64,000 nt of DNA from Symbiodinium natans (GCA_905221605.1 CAJNDS010000355.1:68913-132912); one strand, 5' to 3'; shown: positions 51,523-63,232, numbered from the stretch's first letter. Made by a program: numbers and translations. The notes: generated by a model not told the origin, from the letters alone.

Positions 51523-52075
51523 TTAGGGATTATTTGAGCTTGGGCGATTTCGCGGCACCTTCAGCGTCGTCGCGGGCGTTCGAAAGAGGCTCTCCAGCTG
51601 CTCGCTGCTCGCAAGCTCCAGCAGCGGGGCTAAGGGGACATGGACACCCAGCGCACTTAGCTCACCGTGGAAGGCGCCCTCCTGCGCACGGTCAAGAAAC
51701 ATCGAGAAACCGTCCCCAAGCCCCATCCAGAAGCCTCGACCCACCATTCCGGAGCAGCTTTGGTCCTGTTCCAAGCAAAGAAGACTGCCCTTCAAGAGCA
51801 GCTCTCGGAGCTTCGGAAGCTCCAGAGGTAGCTCCCCAAACTGCTGCAACATTGGCCGGAGACCTTGGCAATAACAGGCCCACATGGCCAACATGGCCCA
51901 CACAGCTTAAACGCGGTGAGCATTTGGGACCCCATTTCTTACAGGAAAGCCGCTGGTCAGAGAGATCTTCTGCAGGTGCTCCTTCGATGCTGACTCCAGC
52001 TCCAGCTTCGGGTCCGTGTCGAACAGCCTCTCCACCATCGCAGGCCATACGATTTGCAACTGCTGCCTCATCAAA
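51523..52075 (-). CDS. Helical-module family exons (module C)
   Basis: Two open pieces: RQQLQIVWPAMVERLFDTDP (about 51935-52075) and LRPMLQQFGELPLELPKLRE to LAPLLELASSEQLESLFRTP (51523-51905), probably separated by a short intron at about 51907-51935. The pattern matches the first half of the 61.8-62.4 kb module. Confidence 0.5.
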
Positions 52076-52743
52076 CGACGATGACAGGCTGGATGTGATT
52101 TACTGAGACTCCTGACAAACTGGTTTGCCTGGTTTGCCAGCGAGCTTCCTGGTGGTTAGTAGGGACTGGGGAATAAGATAACATATATATATATATATGC
52201 ATATATGGTATATGGTCATCCCCTCCCCCCTTCCCCCAGATCTACACCCTCTTGGTCTACACTACTCTTCTGCTTGCGCCCACGCACTTGTGTACAAGTA
52301 GTACACGCCGAAAACACTGTAAATACCAATAAAACCGAGTATTTGCGTGATTATTTTAAACAACACCTCATGCATGCAAAATATGTATAAATCTGCAACC
52401 GACTTTCGGTAAAAAAACATATATATATATATATATACATATATGATCTTATATACTCCGAAAAGCCAAAAAACCTGGAAGGTGTAGCAGTCTTGCTGTT
52501 GACATATATATATATATGTATATATATATATACATACATATACATATACATACATACCCTTTCGGGGTTACATAATCTGGTACCTTATTGCCCCAGCCCT
52601 ACTAACCAACGGTACGCGAGACGCCGGGCTGGGCGCCGGGCATCTGCGCATCACACATGTCTTTGACATTGAGCAACGGAATCAGCCTTAGTAGCCCAGT
52701 AGCCATATAACAATAAAGGCGCCCTTTGTTTTGGTTGGTTGCT

Positions 52744-53142
52744 TCATAAGGGAAAACAGAACCAAAAAAAAAGGGTAAAGGGCACCACTGGGCTACCAAG
52801 CAGCCAGGTGTGCGGTTTTGCCAGGAGCTCGCCAAGTTGGCTATCCTTGGGGGGGAATTCCGCCTTCAGGAAACTGGCCATCGAAAAGAAGCGGCTGAGG
52901 GACGCAACCTCCTGACATCCCGCAGCAGCTCGCGTCGCCACAGAGAGGTCGCCTGCCTCAAATCTGTGGAGCTCCTCGGCGCTTCTTTGGGCGAGGTCCT
53001 TTAGCACAGCTTTGTCTGGCTTGGTCCAGAGAACGAAGAGCTTCTCCTCCAGGTCCTGGCAAGGGCAAGTTGCAATGATAACTTTCTGTTGCATGCTGTC
53101 GACGCGACTTTCTGATGCTGGGATTTGCTTGGCTGTTACCAT
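52744..53142 (-). CDS. Helical-module family exon (module D, second half)
   Basis: Contains DLEEKLFVLWTKPDKAVLKD, EELHRFEAGDLSVATRAAAG and SLSRFFSMASFLKAEFPP. The last part corresponds to the RLAxxHxDVALTLAVS region of other modules but is diverged. It lies directly downstream of the 53.2-53.5 kb exon. Confidence 0.5.
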   Translation of the reverse strand: MVTAKQIPASESRVDSMQQKVIIATCPCQDLEEKLFVLWTKPDKAVLKDLAQRSAEELHRFEAGDLSVATRAAAGCQEVASLSRFFSMASFLKAEFPPKDSQLGELLAKPHTWLLGSPVVPFTLFFWFCFPL

Positions 53143-53191
53143 CTGTCCTGTTACGGGCCGCAGCGTTTAATCACAGGAAATCACACAAGAC

Positions 53192-53540
53192 TCAAGATTC
53201 ACCCCGCACCTCCACCTTCAGGGACGCCAGGATCAGTTGCAGTTGCTCGACAGCTCCGACAGCTGCAGTCCATCCCCCTGGCTTCATGGGCTCCGCCATG
53301 GCTTCCGCCAGGAGGCAGAGCAGCTGAGCCTTCACAGCCACCTCGAAGCCCTGCACCGGGTCGTGCTCCCAGCGCGCCACAGATTGCAAGGAAGGCAACA
53401 GGCTTTCCAGCGTGCTCACCTCCAAGGCCTCTACGACCTTTGCTGTGAGGCTGCCTTCCACGAAGGCAGGACGCGTGCGCAGGGCACGGGAGAACTGGCC
53501 GCGCAGCCATCGCCACAGTGGCTCCAGCGCAGACCTCAAG
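53192..53540 (-). CDS. Helical-module family exon (module D, first half)
   Basis: Reads RSALEPLWRWLRGQFSRAL, VSTLESLLPSLQSVARW, and VAVKAQLLCLLAEAMAEP. LEPLW is the recurrent module opening (also at 54.5, 62.4 and 63.8 kb). An AT-rich (AATAATA) stretch at 53580-53720 separates it from the next exon. Confidence 0.6.
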
Positions 53541-53708
53541 GCATCTCAAAGGAGCTGCAGACCGAACTTCACCGAATAACAAGAATAGTAATAATAATAA
53601 CAACAAAAATTAATAAAACAAAATAATAATGATAATAGTAAGAATAGTCACAATAGTAATAATACTAAGTAAGAATAATACTTATCATAACAATAATAAT
53701 GATCATAA

Positions 53709-54535
53709 TCATAATAAGAAGAAGAGGGAGCTGTGCTGAGCCGCGGACAGATGGCGAGCCTCGACCTTCCAGAGCACTGAGAGCAGCAGCGTCCAGGGGT
53801 CGCACAGCAGCTGCGCGAGCTCCTGCGCAGGTGGAAAGTGGAATGGTGCGGGATGCTGAGCAAGCAGCCTCTCCTTCGGGAAGGATTCCACGAAGGTAGG
53901 GCTGGTAGGATTGCAGGAGACCGCGCTGCCTCAGCTCAGATCGGCCCTCCAACGACCTGGAAAAAAAAACTTGCACGGCGCAGCTCGCGAGGACACGCTC
54001 GAGAACACGGACGAGGACACAGGCGAGAACGCCGAGGCGCAGGAGATCAGGGCCTTGACGATGGCGCGGAGGCTCTGCTCGGTGAGGTCGCACTGAGACA
54101 GCAACTGCTGCAGGCCCGGACACGCGGAGACGGCCAGGATGATGGCCACATCCCCATGGCTGGCTGCGAAGCGTTCCAAGGTGGCTTTCGGCTCCCTCTG
54201 AAAATCCTTGAGGACCTGTTTCAGGTCCGCTACGCTGGCTTGCTGGATCAGGCATTCGATGCAAGCATCTGCCTTCTGGCCGAAGCGCTCTGCAAAGAGA
54301 GCTTTCATCCCAAGCACTGCAGCCTTCAGCAAGAGCAGCAGGAAGTCCGGCTTCTGGGGTGATGCTGCAAGCAACTCCCGCAAATACGGCAGGAACCTCT
54401 CCAGGCTGCTCTTCTGTAGCTCCGCCCGAAGATCGATCTCCATGCCGAGGCCGATCTCTGGCAATGCAAGCTGGGCCACTGCAGCTGCCCAGACGGGCTC
54501 CAAGAGGGACCTGAAACTCTGAAACTTCAGACAAG
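53709..54535 (-). CDS. Helical-module family exons (module E)
   Basis: The most complete module with the 62 kb one: FRSLLEPVWAAAVAQLALPE, LERFLPYLRELLAASPQ, FLLLLLKAAVLGMKALFAE, IECLIQQASVADLKQVLKDF, GDVAIILAVSACPGLQQLL. A shift of frame or short intron near 53930 leads to AQLLCDPWTLLLSVLWKVEA, the module's closing motif. About 250 residues, entirely helical. Confidence 0.6.
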
Positions 54536-54599
54536 CAACATGCAGCAGCAGAAAAGGCATCATGGCCAGCACGTCACGTACACACACGCGCGCAGCGCA

Positions 54600-55135
54600 C
54601 ACGCGCGCAGCGTACACGCGCCACTTGTGAGCAGAACTTGTAAAAGCGGAGCTGAGGCACAGGCGCCTGAGCGGTGGTGAGGTTCCGAAGCAGCGACAAC
54701 ACGAGGGCTGCCGGGTCTGCCAAGTGGCCCTTAAGCATTTTGAGGGTCCTGTCCGGTGTCCCCAAGTGCAGCTGCTGTCCGGCATGCAGGGCCCGCACTA
54801 ACGCGATCAGGTTCTTGGCCTCCAGGCCATGTCCGCGCAGGCCTTCAGGCAGAAACTCCTCCATGGAAGCTTGCATGGAGAGCTTGGAGACTGCCAAGGT
54901 CAGCGCGACGTCCTGGTGTTCCTGGGCCAGCCTCTGGAATACTGCGCCCGGATCGTGACAGGCGCGCTTCAGATCAGCAAGGCTCAAACAATCCAGAACC
55001 GAAGGCACGTCGACGTCGACCAGCTCGTTTGGAAGTGACAGCTCTTTTTGCATGATGAAGAGGACGGTTTTCAAGACGAGCGCAGAGCCGCTGGACGTGC
55101 CAGAGGCGGCTGCTTCCACCTGCTTTTCGATCTCA
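54600..55135 (-). CDS. Helical-module family exon (module F)
   Basis: Starts after a (CATA)n-rich intron. It reads LVLKTVLFIMQKELSLPNEL, VPSVLDCLSLADLKRACHDP, LAQEHQDVALTLAVSKLSMQ, and closes with LKGHLADPAALVLSLLRNLT. The last motif is the best version of the family's end signature. The 5' third of the module (LEPxW part) is missing or upstream of the microsatellite. Confidence 0.62.
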
Positions 55136-55164
55136 TAGTGACAGTGCCGATGTGAAATATACTG

Positions 55165-55169
55165 CAATA

Positions 55170-55200
<31 letters not shown>

Positions 55201-55400
55201 TATATACATACATACATACATACATACATACATACATACATACATACATACATACATACATACATACATACATACATACATACATACATACATACAGACA
55301 TACATACACACATACATACATACATACATACATACATACATACATACATACATACATACATACATAAATAATATATGTATATATATATATATGTATATAT
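55165..55400. repeat. (TA)n and (CATA)n microsatellite
   Basis: TA tract 55170-55205, then about 40 CATA units to 55365, then TA again. It appears to be in the intron before module F. Confidence 0.95.
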
Positions 55401-55469
55401 GTATAGTGCCCCACTCCCCCCCCCTCCCCCTGCCCAGCTGTCCTTGCCCCACCTGCTACTTGAACACTT

Positions 55470-56455
55470 GGGTGCCATTGGAGAAAGCTCGGTCCCAAAA
55501 AAGCGGGATGATGGGATGCTAGTTGAACACGCTCGGTCCCCAAACTTTGGGTGCTCTTTGAGTACGCTCGGTCCCCAAAAAGCAGGATGCTAGTTGACCA
55601 CGCTCGGTCCCCAACACTTGGGGGCTATTGGGTCACTGTAGAAGAAAAAACATGTCCCTTAGAGGTTTGTCGTATGTCCGCTCCCTTCGTGCTAGGGTTT
55701 GGTGAGGGCCCTAGAAGTTTGTCGCATGTCCCTTCGTGCTCGTAGGGTGAGGGCCCTAGAGGTTACGACAACCGTTTTAAACTGCAAGCGGGTTATGGGG
55801 CCACGATTGCGTTACCAGCACGGGCTTTTGGAACCGGTGTAAAATGCAGGCGTACCAGCACAGGCTTTTGGGCGAGAACACTAGCCCTGAAAACGTGTTT
55901 TAACGTGTTACAACACCATGGATGTTTCCCTGGCGACCAAAAAGCATGAGCCATTGCGCGAGCTATTTGGTCATCATGGCCCAAATGGGGTGCTAGTTGC
56001 TTACGACGTCACCCTACGAGCGCGAAGGGAGGGGACGTACGACAAACTTCGACCAAACCCTACGAGCACAAACGGAGGGGACATACGACAAACCTCGAGA
56101 GGATATGTTTTTACTTCTACAGTGTTCTGAAAGTGCGGTCCCCAAAGCTTGGGTGCCATTTGAGTACGCTTGGTCCCCAAAAAGCAGGATGCTGGTTGAA
56201 CACGCCCGGTCCCCAAAACTTGGGTGTTATTTGAGTGCGCTCGGTCCCCAACGAGCAGGATGCTAGTTGAACACGCTCAGTCCCCAAAACTTGGGTGCTG
56301 TTTGGGTACGCTCGGTCCCCAAAAAGCAGGATGCTAGTTGAACACGCTCGGTCCCAAAAGCTTGGGTGCTATTTGAGTATGCTCGATCCCCAAACAGCAG
56401 GATGCTAGTTGAACACGCTCGGTCCCGAAGACTTGGGTGCTTTTTGAGTACGCTG
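55470..56455 (+). repeat. 71-bp tandem repeat block and relatives
   Basis: The word AGCAGGATGCTAGTTGA recurs at 56183, 56254, 56325 and 56396, an exact 71-bp period, with a related unit at 55580. Each unit carries two GCTCGGTCCCC boxes. Between them (55640-56110) are repeated CCCTACGAGC...ACGACAAAC words. No coding evidence. Confidence 0.85.
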
Positions 56456-56928
56456 AAATTAGCTCGGGCCAGCGACCAGATAGCTCACTTCTGGGGTGTT
56501 TTCACGCTCGGGCTTCTACTTTTGGCAGCCAAAGACACAAGCGCCGACCATGAAAAATACCGAGAAAGCGTGTGCGGATTGGTTTCCGGGCATTTGGAAA
56601 TACAAAGGTTTACAAAGAAGCAAAAACCGTCATGCCTCGGAGCCTCGCGTGGCAAACTTCTCCTTGCAAGTTGGCCATTGTATGGGGGAGAGGGGGGAGT
56701 TTGGGCGCGAGATATTTGGTCATGAGGTACGATGAAACCCAAAACCTGTGCTGGTAATCGTGTCTCTATAAGGGTTGTGAATATGCCCCTGCGACCAGTA
56801 GGGCGCGTTCGCGAAAAGAGGTGGTTTAAGTACGTTGAGATGTTTATCCCTGTAGATATGCCCCTGCAATCTGCGCTGAAAACTTGTGTTTCAACGTGTT
56901 AAAACACCATGGATGTTTCCCCTCCTGC

Positions 56929-56966
56929 GACCAAATAGCTCGCGCCATGGCGCGAGCTATTTGGTC
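56929..56966. repeat. 38-bp perfect palindrome
   Basis: GACCAAATAGCTCGCGCCA followed without spacer by its exact reverse complement. A diverged version lies at 55937-55974 in a homologous context that includes GAGCGCGAAGGGAGGGGA. Confidence 0.9.
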
Positions 56967-57496
56967 ATCAGGGCGCAGATGGGGAGCCAGTTGCTTACGA
57001 TGTCACCCTACGAGCGCGAAGGGAGGGGATGTACGACAAACATTTAGGGCCCTCACCAAACCCTACGAGCACAAAGGAATGGGAATGCATCATGTCTATG
57101 CCTTTGGGTTCTGACTCATGGTGCTGCATGACATACCTATTCAGGGGCCGGCACTAAAGTATAGGGTAACCCTAATCGCCTGTCAAGTTTTATGCGTTGT
57201 TGTTTCACGCGTTTACCCTTTCTCTACAATATTACTGTTTAGTGGTCTTCGCCGGCATAATCCCCATATAAAAAAAACTAAAGAAATGTGTATATATATA
57301 TATATATACTGTGTATATATATATATATGGTACCCCCCCCCCAAAGATCTAGGTATTTTCATGGTTTTGGGATCTGTTTTAGGGTTTAAGGGTTGGGGGT
57401 GGGGGGCTAGCTAAACATGTAAAATTCAATATGGACATGTGAATCTTGATATGTGCGAGTCTTCATATGTGCGTGGTCGTCTTTTCAAATTGTGAG

Positions 57497-57866
57497 CCCG
57501 ATTGAAAACGATTGAAACGATTGAAATTCAATCGGAGACCGGATTGAAGATTGAAGATTGAAGATTCCCGGAAACCTTTTTTCTGGGAATCTTCAATCTT
57601 CAATCTTCAATCCTGCCCCCGATTGAATTTCAATCGTTTCAATCGTTTTTCAATCGGGCCCCCGATTGAAAAACGATTGAAACGATTGAAATTCAATCGG
57701 AGACCGGATTGAAGATTGAAGATTGAAGATTCCCGGAAACCTTTTTCTGGGAATCTTCAATCTTCAATCTTCAATCCGGCCCCCGATTGAATTTCAATCG
57801 TTTCAATCGTTTTTCAATCGGGCCCCCGATTGAATTTCAATCGTTTCAATCGTTTTTCAATCGGGT
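57497..57866. repeat. Two tandem long hairpins
   Basis: Each has 70-80 bp arms built from GATTGAAACGATTGAAATTC and GATTGAAGATTGAAGATT words around a short CCCGGAAACCTTTTT loop. Arms match with only a few mismatches. The second copy (from 57657) is followed by an extra partial arm. Confidence 0.85.
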
Positions 57867-58009
57867 TCACGTCTTGTAAAGTGTCAGAATTAGCTTTCGT
57901 GACGTCGCTCAAGATCACGTGTCTTCGCAGACATTCCACTCGAAATATACTTGACCATTTGTGTTTGTAATACTCGCAATGGCTCGCATCCCAGTGGCTG
58001 GCTCAGTCT

Positions 58010-58385
58010 TATGGTTTTTATTGGTTTTTGCGGTGTTTCGGGAGCGTGGGTCCCACGCTAAAAATCGGTTTTACCGATGTTTTTGAAAGCCTACCTTCAA
58101 AATAACATCGGTAAAACGATGTTTTTGAAAGCCTACCTTCAAAAAACATAGGTAAAACCAATGTTATTGAAGGCCTACCTCTAAAAAACATCAGTAAAAC
58201 CGATGTTTCGTGAGCCCATGCTCCGAAAACATCGCAAAAAAACAATAAAAAAAAACATGTCAGAAACCATGATTTTTGAAACTAGTGGCTGGGGTGGCCG
58301 GCCGAGTAGTTTCAGAAACCATAGTTACTATGTTTCTTATTGGTTTTTGCGGTGTTTCGGGATCGTGGGCTAAACCTTTAAGCCC
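58010..58385. repeat. Foldback with internal ~50-bp repeats
   Basis: TTATTGGTTTTTGCGGTGTT at 58018 recurs at 58339 and, inverted, around 58215-58250. Internal units alternate AACATCGGTAAAAC and GAAAGCCTACCTTC. No gene. Confidence 0.7.
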
Positions 58386-59955
58386 TGTAGGCTATACGGT
58401 TAAGGTTTAAAGGTTTAGGGTTGAAAAGTTCAACAGTCAGCCCATAGAGTTTAAACCTTAAGGGTCCTAAACGCTTAACCTTTAAACCCTATAGGCCATA
58501 GGGTTAAGGTTGAAAGGCTTAGGGTTTAAGATTTTGGCATTAAAACACAACCCCATAGAGCTTAAGCCTTAAGGGTTTAAGGTTTCAGCATTGAAACGAT
58601 AACCCTAAGCCCTTTAGGGTCAGAACCTTGAAGCCCTGTAGGGCTCTAAAACGTTAACAGGGTTTAACCCTATAGGCGTTGAATGTATAAATGCCCAGAC
58701 ATTACGCTCTCTTTAACCTTTCAGCCCTATAGGGTCTAAAGGCTTAGGGTATTTCTTAAGCCCTGAGGGTGTAAAACCTTAAGCCCTCAAGGTGGGCTTG
58801 GGTTTAAATGCCTAAATCTTGAACCCTAAACCTTTAAACCTTAACCCTATAGCCTATAGGGTTTAAAGGTTAAGCGTTTAGGCCCCTTAGGGTCTGAACT
58901 CTATAGGCTTACTTTTAAAACCTAAACCCTTAAACCTTGACCCTATAGCCTATAGGGTCTAAAGGTTAAGCGTTTAGGCCCCTTAAGGTTAAGGGTCCTA
59001 AACGCTTAACCTTTAAACCCTATAGGCCATAGGGTTAAGGTTGAAAGGCTTAGGGTTTAAGATTTTGGCATTAAAACACAAGCCCATAGAGCTTAAACCT
59101 TAAGGGGGGTCTAAAGGCTTAGGGTATTTCTTAAGCCCTGAGGGTTTAAAACCTTAAACCCTTAAGGTGGGCTTGGGTTTAAATGCCTAAATCTTGAATC
59201 CTAAACCTTTAAACCTTAACCCTATAGCCTATAGGGTTTAAAGGTTAAGCGTTTAGGCCCCTTAGGGTCTGAACTCGAGATCTATAGGCTTACTTTTAAA
59301 ACCTAAACCCTTAAACCTTGACCCTATAGCCTATAGGGTCTAAAGGTTAAGCGTTTAGGCCCCTTAAGGTTAAGGGTCCTAAACGCTTAACCTTTAAACC
59401 CTATAGGCCATAGGGTTAAGGTTGAAAGGCTTAGGGTTTAAGATTTTGGCATTAAAACACAAGCCCATAGAGCTTAAACCTTAAGGGGGGTCCACAGGCT
59501 TAGGGTATTTCTTAAGCCCTGAGGTTTTAAAACCCTAAACCCTTAAGGTGGGCTTGGGTTTAAATGCCTAAATCTTGAATCCTAAACCTTTAAACCTTAA
59601 CCCTATAGCCTATAGGGTTTAAAAGGTTAAGCGTTTAGGCCCCTTAGGGTCTGAACTCTATAGGCTTACTTTTAAAACCAAAACCCTTCAACCTTGACCC
59701 TATAGCCTATAGGGTCTAAAGGTTAAGCGTTGAGGCCCCTTAAGGCTTTAACTCTATGGGCCTGCTATTGAACTTAAACCCTAAACCATTCAACCTTAGC
59801 CCTATAGCCTATAGGGCTTAAAGGTTAAGTGTTTAGGCCCTGTACGCTAAGATTTACACTCGATGGGCTTAGGTTTAAATGCCTAAATCTTAAGGCCTAA
59901 ACCTTCTAAGCCTTAACCCAAAAGGGTTTTACGGTTAAGGGTTCAGGTTTAAATG
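58386..59955. repeat. Degenerate telomere-like satellite with 381-bp period
   Basis: Built from CCCTATAGGCCATAGGGTTA and TTTAAACCTTAA words. The landmark GGGTCCTAAACGCTTAACC occurs at 58462, 58993 and 59374; the last interval is 381 bp with high identity. Confidence 0.85.
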
Positions 59956-60085
59956 GCGGTTACATCTTCAACTTCACATCGCCTCCGGGCCCATGCAAGT
60001 ATTCAACTTGATATCGCTAAATCATGAAAATACCTAGATCTTTGGGGGGGGGGGGGGGTAGCATATATATATATACATATAAGGA

Positions 60086-60480
60086 CCCCAACAGGGACCA
60101 CTGGACAACCACCGCGGAGCTACCCGTTACCAACCTGCTTGAGGGCGCGGTGGAAGTCTTCTAGCCGGAGAGTTTCCGTGCTTTGGAGCAAGTTGGATGC
60201 TGTGCCCATTGGCATCACCTGGGTATGCGTCGGCACAAAGTAAGGGGCTCGCAAAGGGCCTTATTCCGCAAAGAAGAGCCGGTGCAAGAGGGTGCAAGGG
60301 AGCCCTTCATTTCGGCAAGGCCCCACCTTGAGGAACGCGCCTTTTGCCTCAGCCCAGAAGGGTTCGAGCTCCGACCTGAGTCACTCACAGCCCCCACCTT
60401 CTCAATATATCAGGGCACGCAACGCAACCGGCGAGTGCTGCTACGGCAATGGAGACTCCGGTCCCTCTAAGAGCTCCTGG
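60086..60480. other. No supported gene
   Basis: Short open frames without motifs lie between the satellite block and module G. Confidence 0.35.
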
Positions 60481-60483
60481 ATG

Positions 60484-61190
60484 CTACGAGTACTGGTGTT
60501 TGCAGGGGCTCAGGTCCGGACCTTGCACACACTTTGGCTTCCGTGAGGTTCTGCAGCAGGGACAGCATGAGGGCCCCAGGGTCTTGCAACTGCTCCTGCA
60601 AGACGGAGGTCTCAATAGACGCATGGTTCGCTCCCCGGCTATGCAAGATTTGCAAAAGGCTGGAGATGGTGCACTATGGTGAGTTATGGTGCGAGGGTCT
60701 GTTCTCCGCTCCTGCAGTTTTCCGAAGGCTGTGCGGGGATCCAGGAAAAAGTCCTTCAGGTTCTTCGACGTCAGGGAATCCAGCATGGAAGGGATGTCAA
60801 GGTCGTGGCAGATGGCGGCGCTGGCGGGGAAGTCGATCGACTTCAAGAGCTCGGCCTGCAGCACCTCCTCCACGCTGATCAGCGCGGTCTTCAAGATCAC
60901 CTCCTCCATGTCGCTGAATGATCGCAGCCGCTTTGCGACGTGCAGGAAGTCAAGGAGCTTCATCGCTGACAGCTTTGCCACTGCGGCGTCGTGGAGCTGT
61001 CTGGCTTCGCCACATTCGCCCACGAAGCCACCGATCACCTGCTCAAAGATCCGGATCAATGCTTGCTTTGCCTTGTCAAAGAATGGCTCCAACCCCTGCC
61101 TCAGTGCGCACTCAAGAGCAAAGCTTATGACAAGCAGGGACTTGCGGAATGCTGCCGCGAGGGTCCTTCATCTCCAGAGCAGGCTCGTTT
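60484..61190 (-). CDS. Helical-module family exons (module G)
   Basis: Contains LEPFFDKAKQALIRIFEQVI, LLDFLHVAKRLRSFSDMEEV, LKTALISVEEVLQAELLKSI, IPSMLDSLTSKNLKDFFLDP and, in another frame after a likely intron, LQEQLQDPGALMLSLLQNLT. Same order as modules F and H, about 230 residues. The frame change between 60655 and 60730 needs a splice. Confidence 0.58.
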
Positions 61191-61257
61191 TTTAGTGGCA
61201 GAGGTGCTGCAACTTAACCACCAACAAGCTGATAAACCTGCGTTTCTACTCATGTAT

Positions 61258-61494
61258 ATATGTATATATATATATATATATATGTATAAATGGTCACGCG
61301 CTCCGCGGCCCCACCCCTCGCCCCCCCATGGTCTGGAACCCCCCCCCCCTGTGGCCCTGTGGGGTGGGGGTTCTGGGTTTAGGGTTTAGGGTTTACGTTT
61401 AGGGTTTAGGGACAGTCGGCCCCCCCCCCCCCCCCCGCTACCTGACCATACCGTGGGGGGGGGCGGGGGGCCGGACACGCCAAACCGCCGGACC

Positions 61495-61526
<32 letters not shown>

Positions 61527-61600
61527 TTATTTATTTATATTTATATTTATATTTATATTTATATATATATATATATATTTCTCTCTCTCTCTCTCTCTCT
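61258..61600. repeat. TA, TTTA, homopolymer and CT microsatellites
   Basis: (TA)n at 61258-61285 and 61495-61580, C-runs near 61330-61435, a TTTAGGG stretch at 61376-61410, and (CT)n at 61580-61602. They lie between modules G and H. The inner edges share ATGGTC next to the TA tracts in inverted orientation. Confidence 0.8.
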
Positions 61601-61784
61601 CTGCTCATGCTCAGGTATTGGCACGCGCTATCCATAACTCCTGCTTTGGTGCACACAGGTGTGGAGCACATGGCTTGCGAGCACGATCCCGCTGGGTCCA
61701 AAAGCCAGTGTTGGGCAAGGCTGGGCAAGGCTCTGGCTCCAGCTGCTGAGCTATTGCTACGGCCATGGGCCCCGGAAAGTAAAG

Positions 61785-62393
61785 CTAAGGCCGCGGCACC
61801 TCCGCATCGGTGATGTTCAGGAGCAAGAGCAGCAAGTTTGGGAAGAAGTGGGCGGGATCAGCCAAGTGCTCCTTCAGCGTGATGAGCAGCTGAGGGGAGG
61901 CTGTGAGTAGGCCACGAAGTCGGAGGACTTGAGCCGGGGACACCGGAGCTTTTGGGTCCAGTTCCAGTCCCTCGAGATTCCAGGAGAGGTTGGAGATGGC
62001 CAGGGTCAGGGCCAGGCCCACGTTCTCTTCCGCAAATGCTTGGAGGGCTTGCTGCACTTGCTTCGGGTTGCAGCAGAAGGTCCTGAGCTGCTCCAAGGTG
62101 AGTGGTTGGATGAGGTCCTGCACCGCAATCTTGGGGTCAGAGCCGAGCAAACCTTCCAGATCTAGCTGGAACGAGTCCTGCAGCTCATGCTCCATGCTGA
62201 AGAGGAGCCACTTCAGAACGTGAAGGAGCACATGGTCCAGGCAGGTGACTTCGGGGAGGGGCAGCATGTCCTGGAGCTGGACGCTGCCCAGACCTTGGCG
62301 GACCTTCATCAGGAATGGCGCGGGCTCGCCGTCCAGCGAAGCATCGAGGACGCGGACCAGGCACTGCCAAAGAGGTTCGAGGCGGGACCTCAT
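61785..62393 (-). CDS. Helical-module family exon (module H), complete
   Basis: A single exon covers almost a whole module (about 200 residues): RSRLEPLWQCLVRVLDASLD, FLMKVRQGLGSVQLQDMLPL, LLHVLKWLLFSMEHELQDSF, VQDLIQPLTLEQLRTFCCNP, ENVGLALTLAISNLSWNLEG, LKEHLADPAHFFPNLLLLLL and NITDAE. This gives the family consensus. No known domain, no TM, no catalytic motif; it is probably an all-helical repeat. Confidence 0.68.
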   Translation of the reverse strand: MRSRLEPLWQCLVRVLDASLDGEPAPFLMKVRQGLGSVQLQDMLPLPEVTCLDHVLLHVLKWLLFSMEHELQDSFQLDLEGLLGSDPKIAVQDLIQPLTLEQLRTFCCNPKQVQQALQAFAEENVGLALTLAISNLSWNLEGLELDPKAPVSPAQVLRLRGLLTASPQLLITLKEHLADPAHFFPNLLLLLLNITDAEVPRP

Positions 62394-62399
62394 CTGAAG

Positions 62400-63232
62400 G
62401 CAGACCGTGCAAGACCGTACCAGGAAGTCACAACCTGCCTATACGATAGTCTATAAGCCAAGATAACTCACTAGACACCCCTAAGATGGGGACTTTCCAC
62501 GTAAGGCTCGGGCAGGTTCTCCTCGTGTGCGGCAACGATGCTGAAGAGCTTTGCCAGGCAGCTGCGTGGATCGCGTATCAACTCCACCGGCGGTTTGCCC
62601 TGCCGCGGGACCCATCAATTACCCGCCGCATGGTTCGCCCTCGACCGTTTTGCATGTTTTTTGTGTTTTGAACGCGGCTTCCCCATGCTTTTTTGGCACA
62701 TTTTGCACGGGCATCCGGACCTGAAAAGAACGTGCTCCGTTTTTATGGACCAATGGATACACTCGTAACATGTACGTGATCATCGCTCGGCACCGAACCC
62801 CTCCAAGCCGAAACCATATGAACCTCCAAATTCATGCGTTACGATAATCCATGCGGTAGCATAAATTACCCACAAACCCTGCTTGGAGGTTTGGAGATGG
62901 TTGCGTCTGATAGCTGACAACTGCACGCGCTTGTGATACAATGTACACCATAAACATCCATAAGCCATTGATACGTAAGACAACTCTACTTGATGCTTGG
63001 GCCTGAGGCTATCCTTGATACTTCACCAAAATCTGCCCCAACAACTGTAGCAGTTCAGTAACCGACACGAGCCTCGAAATGTGCGAGAAAGTCACGGGCG
63101 ACGCTGCGGCAGGCTTCCAAAGCGGCGCCTCTGACTTGGACCTGAAGCAGCAATGTAGTCAGGCTCGGAAAGTGAGACATCGAGGGTGCAAGATGCAAGC
63201 TATGTGCAAGCTGAGGGCAAGTGGGTGTTGGG
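62400..63232. other. No confident gene
   Basis: Intergenic or intronic sequence between modules H and I. Open frames lack recognisable motifs. Confidence 0.35.

Larger units (their letters stand above)
57313..60080. mobile_element. 2.8-kb inverted-repeat-bounded block
   Basis: Left end 57313-57363 and right end 60023-60080 are inverted copies. Both have a (TA)n tract, a C/G homopolymer run and AAAGATCTAGGTATTTTCAT. Inside are two long hairpins, another foldback and a degenerate 381-bp satellite, with no coding frames. It could be a non-autonomous TIR transposon or foldback element. Confidence 0.5.

Noticed and set aside
55133-55543. Tyr/Met/Cys-Val repeat protein
   Set aside because: Translation of the (CATA)n microsatellite.
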